This document shows positions 46,905-54,591 of a stretch of 54,591 bases of DNA, piece by piece. Source of the DNA: Ilyobacter_A sp963668015 (GTDB lineage: Bacteria; Fusobacteriota; Fusobacteriia; Fusobacteriales; Fusobacteriaceae); NCBI GenBank assembly GCA_963668015.2, contig CAXXCR010000035.1, forward strand, positions 1 through 54,591. The letters run 5' to 3'. The notes under the pieces were generated by a model. That model had not been told where the DNA came from. It searched no databases and saw only the letters and a program-made list of their open reading frames with translations. Each line of letters opens with the position of its first letter. The first letter of the stretch is position 1. The position numbers were made by a program, and so were the translations under genes.

Positions 46905-47160
46905 TCTTACAAGGGGATAAAAACCTTTTTTGTCACGAATCGCACGAATGGACACTAATAGAAGATGAAAAACCTTGGTAAGAGAGTTGCACAGAGAAAA
47001 AGAGTGAGCTTCACAGAGTAAATAAATCAGTTAGTAGTTAATAATGAATAGAGAATAGTTAAAATATCTATTCAATGTTCTCTGTAATCTATAAACTGGG
47101 ATGAGGTTTTCTCTGCGCAGCTCTTGTTTTTAAAGCTCTGTGGAACTCTGTGTACCAAAA
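46905..47160 (-). repeat. Dispersed intergenic repeat, copy E (long form)
   Basis: Reverse complement of copy D along its whole length, including the inner module and the palindromic arms. It lies between the DMT gene and the HD-GYP terminator. Confidence 0.85.
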
Positions 47161-47190
47161 ATTATTTTAAATAAATTTTCAAAAAAATAA

Positions 47191-47223
47191 AGAGGTGATT
47201 AGCTGCAAACGCCAATCACCTCT
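47191..47223 (-). terminator. Terminator of the HD-GYP gene
   Basis: AGAGGTGATT/AATCACCTCT stem; on the minus strand it is followed by TTTATTTTTTT. Confidence 0.85.
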
Positions 47224-47254
47224 TCTATAAAATAAATTATTTAAACATCAAAGT

Positions 47255-48440
47255 TTATCTAGACTTGAGATTCGGGAAACTCAATTTTTCTTTCTCAAAT
47301 AATTCCACACAGGCATCGACAACACTTGAGTCATAAGCTGAACCACGATAAGTTTTTATCTCCTCCAAAGCCTTTTCCAGACCCAGTGCCGCTCTATAAG
47401 GTCTGTGTGAGATAATGGCCTCCACAACATCAGAGACGGCAAGTATTTTTGCTTCTATTATAATATCTTCCGAAGTCAAACTGTTGGGATACCCGCTTCC
47501 GTCCAATCTTTCATGATGTTGAAAAATCATTTGCTTGATGGGCCATGGGAACTCTATATCGTTAATTATATCGTACCCCACTTGCGAGTGGGTCTTTATT
47601 ATTCAAATTCAGCATTTGAGAGTTTCCCGGGCCTGCTTAAATTTCGGCAGGGACATATATTTTACCGATATCATGAACCAAGCCCCCTAAACGAAGACCT
47701 TCCAGCTGACGATCACTCAATCCGAGCTTTATCCCAATAGCAACAGCCAAATGTGAAACTCTTTTTTGATGGCCTGCAGTATATGGATCTCTTTTTTCCA
47801 GAGCTCTTCCAAATGCCTCTACCGTTTTGAACATTATGTCATAATAAGAATTTTGAACTGTATTTTTATCACGTCTCAACTTGAGTACGTGTATACCTCT
47901 TGCTATGGTTTTAGATAGCTTCTCCAAAGCGTATACCTCTTGCAGATCAAAAGCATATGCCTTGTCCGAGTAAAGATTCAATACTCCAAACACTTGATCC
48001 GAATTCAGTATCGGAATAGCTACAGAAGAGTTGTAGCCAAATTTTAAAGCCCTCTCACGCCAAAGTGTGTATTTAGGGTCCCTGCTAATATTTTTAACTA
48101 CCTGCGATTTACGATGTCTTATAGCATTTCCTGTTGGGCCACCACCATAGAGGTTGTCTCCCCAGCTTATATTTATAGATGATAAATAACCTTTTTGAAA
48201 TCCTGATACAGCTATAGGTACTACACTTTTATTTTCGTCGTTTTTAGGGTAACCTATCCAAGCAAACTTGTAAACTCCATCCTTTGTCAGCATTTTACAA
48301 GTTTTGGAAAATAACTCCTCTTCGTCGGAAGCTGCCATCACAATATCTTGACAATTGACTATTGTCGAATAAGCTTTCTTAACTCTGGTAAGTTTATTTT
48401 TTAGAGCAAATGTTTTAGCGGTTAAATTCCTTCTATTCAT
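47255..48440 (-). pseudogene. GAF-HD-GYP c-di-GMP phosphodiesterase, frameshifted
   Basis: About 395 residues if repaired: a GAF-like sensor domain (about 30-180; GNAIRHRKSQVVKNI, SSVAIPILNSDQVFGVLNLY), a linker, then an HD-GYP domain with GHQKRVSHLA, VHDIGKIYVPAEI (His256-Asp257) and, after two one-base losses near 47600-47640, HHERLDGSGYP and DVVEAIISHRPYR. This is the class that hydrolyses c-di-GMP (or related dinucleotides). The losses fall in runs (TTTTA to TTTA, GAAATA to GAATA), so they may be errors. ATG 48440 follows GGAGGGAG. It is divergent from the riboswitch-controlled secretion operon, with an IS982 copy between. Confidence 0.85.
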
Positions 48441-48481
48441 GCTCCCTCCACAATTTAAGTTTTGAATATAATTATATTATA

Positions 48482-49393
48482 TAAATAACCTAAGTTGCTA
48501 CTTTAGTAATAACATGATAAAATTTTTCTTAAAATACAACTTCAGGAGCGCATAAAATGAAAAATACAATAAATGAAATACTAGAATTTGTCCATTCAAT
48601 CCTTGAGCTTATTGAACACAAAGAAAGTTCACAAACTAAAATGAAAGATGCTGAAGTCATTACAGCAGCTATAATTGCCGGAATATATTTCAATGGTAAT
48701 TTTCAAAAGACTTTGACATTTTTTGAAGATTATCCGCATTTTGAATATGTTCTTTCTAAAAGTAGATTTTCTAGAAGACTATCAAAATTAGGGTCTACTT
48801 TAAGTAAAATAATGGATATTATTATGGAATACAACAAGAATAGGTCTAAAAACAAAGAATTTATGATAGATTCTTTTCCTGTTGCTGTATGTGATAATTT
48901 TAGAATTCCAAGATGCAAAATCTATTTAGACCACGATTTATATAGAGGATACGTTTCTAGTAAAAGAAAATTTTTTTCGGAACAAGGCTCCATCTAATGA
49001 CCAATGAAAAAGGTTTACCTGTTGAATACAAAATATTACCAGGTTCTATTGCTGATATTACAGCTTTCAGAGAGTTCAATTTTGATTTACCAAAAGACTC
49101 AGTTATTTATGCAGACAAAGCTTATAATGACTATGGGCTTGAGGACGTATTAAGTGATGTGAATATCCATCTTTCGCCTATGAGACGTAAAAATTCAAAA
49201 CGTTCCAAAACTCAAAGTCAAGTATTCATAGACCATCTCAAAAGAAAGCTAATAGAAACTGTTGGAAGTTCAATTAATAGATTAATGCCTAAATCAATTC
49301 ACAGCGTAACTTCTAGATGTTTTGAGTTGAAAATTCTAATATTTTTAATGGGTTATACATTCTTAAATCTTAAGTAGCAACTTGGGTTAAATA
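48482..49393 (+). mobile_element. IS982-family insertion sequence with 6-bp target repeats
   Basis: Element 48488-49387 (900 bp): left end ACCTAAGTTGCTACT and right end AGTAGCAACTTGGGT are inverted repeats with one mismatch. TAAATA lies directly outside both ends (48482-48487 and 49388-49393) as a target duplication. It sits between the HD-GYP gene and the second riboswitch. Confidence 0.9.
48557..49377 (+). pseudogene. IS982-family transposase, one frameshift
   Basis: About 273 residues if repaired. DDE residues are seen at FMIDSFPVAVC (Asp), VIYADKAYND (Asp) and KRKLIETVGSSINR (Glu). SRFSRRLSKL in the N-terminal region is typical of IS982. A T missing from the run at 48971-48977 (seven T's instead of eight) gives a stop at 48997; with eight T's the frame reads KRKFFFGTRLHLMTN and continues. 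ATG at 48557 follows CAGGAGCG. Confidence 0.88.
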
Positions 49394-49698
49394 ATATAAT
49401 TTCAAATATTATTTACTTTAATAGTAAGGAAAAAGAACAATTTAAACTATATTCTATCTTTTATAAAAAAATCCCCACACTAATTTAAATTTAAGTTTTT
49501 TAACATCACGTAAAGTTTAAACTTGTATTGAACATTAATTTTATTTAAAAACAACTCAATTATGATATATATATTAAGTTAACAATTTTTCCTTTTATTA
49601 TTCTTTATCCAGATCATTAAAATATGTTATTTTTAAAAAAACAAAAGTCAATTTGAAAAAAATGTCGGTTTTTTAACCGTCAAATTATCATAAAAAAC
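49394..49698. other. AT-rich gap between IS982 and riboswitch promoter
   Basis: No gene seen. Contains a short complementary pair around 49663-49680 (aaaaaaatgtcggttttttaacc) of unclear meaning. Confidence 0.4.
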
Positions 49699-49727
49699 TT
49701 GTTTTTTTTACAAAAAAGTTATATAAT
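49699..49727 (+). promoter_or_regulatory. Promoter of riboswitch 2 and the secretion operon
   Basis: TTGTTT (49699-49704), 17-base spacer, TATAAT (49722-49727). The start would be near 49734, placing the aptamer at the very 5' end of the mRNA. Confidence 0.7.
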
Positions 49728-49753
49728 AAGTTATAAGAACAATGTTAAATTAA

Positions 49754-49824
49754 ACACTTGGCAAACTAATGGAAACATTAGGACGCAAAGCTATAGGGCC
49801 TGTAAAATGGCAGCCAGTTGCAAA
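49754..49824 (+). promoter_or_regulatory. Cyclic-di-GMP-I (GEMM) riboswitch aptamer 2
   Basis: GGCAAA (49760-49765), stem CTAATG-GAAA-CATTAG with the conserved tetraloop, GACGCAAAGCTATAGGGCC (identical over 19 bases to aptamer 1), and TGGCAGCCAG (49808-49817). It stands 107 bases upstream of the exported-protein operon and 24 bases before a terminator. An open frame that begins inside it (49769) is fortuitous. Confidence 0.93.
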
Positions 49825-49848
49825 AAAGATAAATCTCTTTTCTCTTTT

Positions 49849-49875
49849 GCATGGCTTTTCGGTCATGCTTTTTTT
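49849..49875 (+). terminator. Expression-platform terminator of riboswitch 2
   Basis: GCATGGC/GTCATGC stem with loop TTTTCG and seven T's. A clean intrinsic terminator between aptamer and first gene means the operon is transcribed only when the switch allows read-through. Confidence 0.85.
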
Positions 49876-49930
49876 ATTTTATCGTAAAATCGCTTTCTAC
49901 ACAATCAATTTCTTAAATGGGGGTATCAAT

Positions 49931-50557
49931 ATGAAAAAAATTATAGTTTTATCCGCTTTACTTATGTTTTTCTTATTAAACGAAAATACTATTTTGGCAA
50001 AAAGTAGCAAGTCAAAAAGCAAGAGCAGTCGTGAAAAAACAAAAAAAACATCAAAGAGAAACAATACCAATAGCCCGGGAGCACAAAAGTCACAAGATGC
50101 AAAAAAGAATTGGGGACAACTTAAAAAAGACATTCAAGAAAATCCTGAAAACTACCCTCAATTTTCCGGAATGAGCAAAGAACAAATAAGGGAAAATATA
50201 ATATTTGAGAAAAAAGTCAGAAGAATAGCTAGAAAAAACGAGGGAATAATTAGTGCTTATTATGACAGTATCGAAAATATAGAAACTACAGAGAATATCG
50301 ACGGTATCGAAAATACAGAAGATCCAATAGAAAAATTTATTGATGATGTGTTGAGTGGCAACATAGATTTAGAAGCGAACCCTATGGGGCTTGAGGAGAA
50401 ATTCCTTGCTAAGCTAAAAAAAGAAAAAGCTAAATATGATGAGACTATTGATAAATTAACAGTTGAAGAAACAAGTACAGAAGAAACAGAAGAAGAGGTT
50501 ATTGTTGATGAAACTGATGCTACACCTGAAACAGAACCTGCCACAACAACAGAGTAA
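49931..50557 (+). CDS. Exported charged low-complexity protein
   Basis: 208 residues. Signal peptide KKIIVLSALLMFFLLNENTILA (about 2-24, cleavage near ILA-K), then a very basic Ser/Lys stretch (SSKSKSKSSREKTKKTSKR), a helical middle (NWGQLKKDIQENPENYPQFS), and an acidic Thr/Glu-rich tail ending PETEPATTTE. No anchor, barrel or lipobox. I do not recognise a family; the opposite charge at the two ends suggests binding to polymers or to its neighbour. ATG at 49931 follows GGGGGT. It is the first gene after riboswitch 2 and 38 bases before the large exported protein. Confidence 0.78.
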   Translation: MKKIIVLSALLMFFLLNENTILAKSSKSKSKSSREKTKKTSKRNNTNSPGAQKSQDAKKNWGQLKKDIQENPENYPQFSGMSKEQIRENIIFEKKVRRIARKNEGIISAYYDSIENIETTENIDGIENTEDPIEKFIDDVLSGNIDLEANPMGLEEKFLAKLKKEKAKYDETIDKLTVEETSTEETEEEVIVDETDATPETEPATTTE

Positions 50558-50595
50558 TTTGAAATCAGTTTTTAGTTTAATAAAAGGAGGAGACT

Positions 50596-53500
50596 ATGAA
50601 AGATTTAAAAAAATATTTTAATCAAATTTTTCTTGTTGTATTAATAATATCAGTCTTCTTCTCTACTCAAAAAACTTTATCAGCAAAAACCTGATGTAGA
50701 AGAAATCCAGCTAATAATAATAGTGCCTATAAATACTGATTACGATGAAAGTCCTTTAAAACAGCTCGACTCAAGCCTAATGGATGTAATGTTTACCGAT
50801 ACTGACCATACTATATTAGCAGAACCTTCGACAGTTTCTGCTGCATATTCAACAGACTCGAAAGAGTACTCAGACTATATGGAGATCTACACAACATACA
50901 CTGACACCGGAGAAATGTTAATTGACGGCGAAGGGTTTTATTATCCCACAGTTACAGAGATAATTGGAACGGGTGATCAGGAAGAACTTATAACGCTAAA
51001 TACTACCCTGGTAGATTATTACATGATAGACGAAACAGGAGAAGTAGCTACAGACGGAGAAACCCCTTATGCGAGGGTTTACAGTGTAGTTATCGAATCA
51101 AATAATGTCTCTATCAACGAGAAAAATGTAAAGTATGAGCTGGCCTTTCGTTCGTACGACACCATGGAAGAGGATGGTGTGATTTACGATGTACAACACG
51201 TCGTTGTATCTGAAATACAGGACTGGGTAAGATTGTCAGAGTCCACAGTTTCGCTGACCGATCAAAACTTGGAAGCCGGGGACTATACCGCGGTGATAAA
51301 CGGTATGTCTAGGACCTACCTGACAGCTTGCCCCTGTATTTGATAACTCCCTCGGGGTTCCTGTATGGGACTATTACCAAGACCCTGGAAAAATAAGTCT
51401 ATTCCCAACGACTCCCCAAGAAGATTATGACTGTTTCTCGCTCAAAGAAACATTAAACGGCGCTTCAAGTACAGTAAATACCCTATATTTGATAAACAAC
51501 ACAAATGATTTCTCGGTATCAATTGAAGGTAAGCTCATCTCAACTGACGCTGTTTACTTCAGTTTTGTAAATTCGGACTATCAAGTGGACATAACCGACT
51601 ATTACCTAAATAATTTGACTATAGATATCTATATGTCAGACGGAACTCTTGACGGTTACAGCGGTATCCCACTGTTTTCAGATATTCGCACAGAGATAGG
51701 GGTGCTCATATATGATTTTGCGTTTAATGTTGACTATAATTCCCTGTTAAACTCAATGTCAGATTCCATTCAGGACAGTTTCGATATCGTTTTGACCGGT
51801 ACAGCAAACAATGGCAAAAGTGTAACGGTTATACTGGACAATATAAAGCTGCCTACAGTAAGGATAAACAGCCTGAGTATCACCAACAACACCACAGAAA
51901 AACTCTGGGAAAGTATGGGCTTAAGTTCGGAACTGGTAGAAAGATACTCTACTGCAAACTTCACAAACACAGGTGATTCAGTGGCTGATATCACAGCAGC
52001 CGGCGACGGTACTGACGGAAACTACGCCAAAGAAAAAGACAGCATCACAATCTCCTTGAGCTATGACATTGTAAGTGACAGTAAGTATACCTTTGATGAC
52101 AGCATAGAACTTTTGTTCAACGGTCTATCGGCTCCTTATATCACGAAAAGTACAGACTTATATACCGGTGAAATTAATTATACATTTGGCCTGAATAATT
52201 TTTCGGGAAACGGGGTCGCCTATATCAACGCAGGAACAGTTACCCAGGACAGTGAAAGAATAAAAATACTGTACATAGACAACAAAGATCCAGATAGTGA
52301 GTTTGCAAGCATCACCCCAACATACGTCAATAGCAGCACACATGAACTCTACTACAGCAGCGATGAAGAGGGTAAGGGTGACACCGAAGAATATTTGACT
52401 ACAGGATATACAGGCACCAGGGCATATATAGATGTTTTTTCATACGACAGTTCCCAATCTGATATAGAAGCTTACAATGCCAACTACGGCCTTTCAATAA
52501 CAGGTATGCCGCACAACGGAACCTTATTATCCAATGAGAAATATTGCAGAGTAATCTTTGGTTATTCTGGTGAGGTAATTGTGGATGAAACCGGGCATAC
52601 CAATGACGGAAGGTATCAGATTAATAAGATAATTGCAGTGGATAAGGCCGGGAATGTACAAACAGAAAATAAAACCAACGTAATTTCAATTGCACTCCAG
52701 GCAGATGTAAGCACGACTGCTTTTGAGTACTACGTAGATACCATAAGCCCAATATTAAGTGCAAGTCTTGAAAAAACTCAGGATTTTTACACAGAGCTTA
52801 ATGATGTATTCAATCTTCCTGCAGCTGTTGCATTTAAAAACGGCGACCTGCTAGAGATACAGATAAACGCAACAGACTACAACCTGGATACTTACAGTAT
52901 AAGCGAAGACACAAGTATAGATTTGACAGACAGCTACAGCTTCCCTGTCTCTGATACGCCTATATTGACTTTTACAGTTGAAAGTTTATCGGACAGTGCT
53001 GAAAATTATCAGTTCTTTACTGCTACAGCCACAGACAAGGCTGGAAATTCTTCCACGGAACCACTAACTGGACAGATTATAAATACTGCACCTTCAAATG
53101 TTAAACTGGAAATATACGAGGATTATAGGATAAACTGGGTGAATTCCAGCACGGGTATATCCGGCAGCAGCTTATTGGAAGACCCCACCGATACCGGCTA
53201 CCGTTTCTCAAAAGGAGCTCTGTTTTCAAACACTAGCAAACCGGATATCTATATAACAGGGGAGCTTCTACAAGTATAGATACAGCTGGAGACAACAGGG
53301 TTCAGGTCTTAGCTTTGGATATAAACGGTGAAACAGTGTACTACAATTACGGGGACTTAAGCCCGACTTGGCAGTTTTAAATCTGGCTGACATAAATTAC
53401 AACGACCCGAGCATAGATGATTTTTATCTGGCGCCTAATTCTAAAAACACAATGTATATCACACCTTACGGTATTTCTGGAGTAAAAGGGAACCTGTACA

Positions 53501-54005
53501 CAGAAAATATCGTGATAGATACAGACGTAAATTCTGATGTCACAATAATGAGCACCGGGGTGTACATACCTTCATCAAGCAAATATCAGTTTGAGCTGGA
53601 TTTCAGCAACATATCGGAGCTGGCAGGACTGGCGGGGTACAAGGTAAATAAAATAGACACCAAGACAAATACCGTCAAGACCACATACGACAACAGTTCC
53701 AGCGTGATCTATACCGATCTGAGCACAACTCCAAGCACAACACTTATACCTCCAGGTGGCTTAACTGGTACTATTGAGGTAGATAAGACTGATGTTATAC
53801 CAGGATCGAGGTCAACACTTTACGTAGATCTATTAGACGCTCTGGGATCGGAAAAACAGGTGAAATTCACCCTGCTTATACGGAACCAACTATTTCTTTA
53901 AAAGCCAAAACATCAGGCAGTGATAGGGTGATGACAAGCTATGTTAAAGTGGTAGGAGATTCCAACGATGAAAAGGGGTTTGAAATAGAGAGTATAGAAG
54001 AGTAA
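50596..54005 (+). pseudogene. Large exported Ig-like-repeat protein, candidate adhesin, frameshifted
   Basis: About 1,136 residues when joined. Signal peptide FNQIFLVVLIISVFFSTQKT with cleavage near LSA. The mature part is rich in Ser, Thr, Asp and Tyr, nearly free of Cys, and beta-strand-like, with Ig-like-repeat signatures VDKAGNVQTEN and TATDKAGNSSTEP; no LPxTG, barrel or autotransporter end is seen. Shifts near 50690, 51343, 53268, 53362 and 53875 are mostly at runs (AAAAACC, GCCCCT, CAGGGGAG), and the sequence reads on smoothly after each (for example ACPVFDNSLGVPVWDYY). ATG 50596 follows AAAGGAGGAG. Its place behind a c-di-GMP switch suggests a role in attachment or matrix; this is inference. 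Confidence 0.75.
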
Positions 54006-54047
54006 AACGGATAATTACTATAATTTATAATTGAGTCAAAGTAAAAA

Positions 54048-54073
54048 AGCAGCTGATTAAGCTGCTTTTTTTG
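54048..54073 (+). terminator. Terminator of the secretion operon
   Basis: AGCAGCT/AGCTGCT stem followed by TTTTTTTG. Confidence 0.88.
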
Positions 54074-54358
54074 TTTACATCATAAGTTTCAACTTTAAAT
54101 AAAAATTTTATTTAAGTTTATTTTTTTCAAAATATTAATAATATAAGTATTATTATTTGATATGTCAAAGTAAACCAGGTATAATTATATATAGAAATAT
54201 AAAGCTCTATGATCTAATCGAAGTTTGCAGATACTGATATGTAGACTTTATTTAGAACATATATGCTATAAACATATCTCACTAATCGCTGGCAATGAAT
54301 TTAAAAATCTATTGTAATTTTAAATTAATAACATGATGTTATTTTTAAGGAGGGAACA

Positions 54359-54591
54359 ATGGAAAATTATAAATACAAACCTTTTAAATACTGGTTTTTA
54401 TCCCTGTCAATAACCTGGGTTTCTCTGTTCACTGTAGCATACTTTAGTTACAGCGAAATGCCCATAATATTCTTAATACCATTTATGTTGATAGCCCTGT
54501 TTACGCCATACACAGTGGCCATGTTCATGATTTTTGGTTCAAAAAACAAAGATCTGATAAATGATTTTAAAAGAAGAGTATTCAATTTCAA
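54359..54591 (+). CDS. Membrane protein, N-terminal part (possible CPBP protease)
   Basis: The gene runs off the window; 77 codons are visible. ATG at 54359 follows AAGGAGGGAAC. Two or three hydrophobic segments are seen (FWYFLSLSITWVSLF-like start near residues 9-29, then IIFLIPFMLIALFTPYTVAM). The pattern resembles the N-terminus of CPBP-family intramembrane proteases, but the catalytic EE-x3-R motif would be beyond the window, so the assignment is tentative. Confidence 0.6.
   Translation, partial: MENYKYKPFKYWFLSLSITWVSLFTVAYFSYSEMPIIFLIPFMLIALFTPYTVAMFMIFGSKNKDLINDFKRRVFNF

Noticed and set aside
49769..49930. In-frame extension of the exported protein starting inside the riboswitch
   Set aside because: It translates the conserved aptamer and terminator; the real start at 49931 has a ribosome site and begins a proper signal peptide.
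1..54591. tRNA, rRNA or prophage genes
   Set aside because: No cloverleaf, rRNA core sequence or phage structural gene was recognised by eye on either strand.

Overview
The window is AT-rich DNA from an anaerobic, fermentative, outer-membrane-bearing bacterium, most likely a member of the Fusobacteriota (Ilyobacter / Propionigenium / Fusobacterium mortiferum-like). The evidence is: Sec-exported beta-barrel proteins ending in Phe; a malB/malH/crr alpha-glucoside PTS cluster that closely resembles the one I know from F. mortiferum; a Lac/Scr-type sucrose PTS cluster; strong GGAGG ribosome sites; and A/T-rich intergenic DNA. No rRNA, tRNA or CRISPR array was seen.

Layout. 1-3251: 3' part of an alkaline phosphatase and a SulP anion permease with STAS domain. 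3503-5767: divergent MerR-type regulator and MATE efflux pump. 5932-8977: stand-alone PAS protein, then a cyclic-di-GMP-I (GEMM) riboswitch reading into a GGDEF-EAL gene and a small membrane protein. 9416-17447: glucose-type PTS permease and a sucrose regulon (EIIA, GH32 hydrolase, fructokinase, LacI-type repressor, EIIBC) with four matching operator sites. 17582-20779: arsenic locus (ArsR, Acr3, CoA-disulfide reductase-rhodanese). 20816-25391: omptin protease, small lipoprotein, HisC, radical SAM enzyme. 25478-33026 (minus strand): alpha-glucoside PTS cluster with two tandem GntR repressors and three shared operators; its distal part (malH, two small membrane genes, fructokinase) is heavily frameshifted. 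33745-34616: two-gene LysO exporter. 34785-38584: PAS-PAS-GGDEF-EAL gene interrupted by a 1.5-kb IS110 element. 38459-46881: DMT transporters, ABC ATPase, a LolA-like/beta-barrel pair, MORN protein, META lipoprotein, TSUP permease. 47255-54005: HD-GYP phosphodiesterase, an IS982 copy, and a second cyclic-di-GMP-I riboswitch in front of a two-gene operon for exported proteins, one of about 1,136 residues with Ig-like-repeat features. 54359-54591: start of a membrane protein.

How it works together. The most coherent theme is c-di-GMP: two riboswitches of the same class, two GGDEF-EAL proteins (one broken by an insertion element) and one HD-GYP protein within 47 kb. One riboswitch feeds back on a c-di-GMP enzyme and the other controls a large secreted protein, so this looks like a local circuit for surface attachment. 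The second theme is PTS disaccharide use: sucrose through ScrA/ScrB/ScrK under a LacI repressor, and alpha-glucosides (probably including sucrose isomers, since a fructokinase sits in the same cluster) through MalB/MalH under GntR repressors.

Quality warning. Many genes here carry single-base shifts, mostly at short homopolymers, and read cleanly on either side. Most are probably base-calling errors rather than real decay, with the possible exception of 25.4-28.7 kb where they are much denser. Two genes (MATE, Acr3) instead have a single in-frame stop. Frameshifted genes are typed as pseudogene but described by the protein they would encode.
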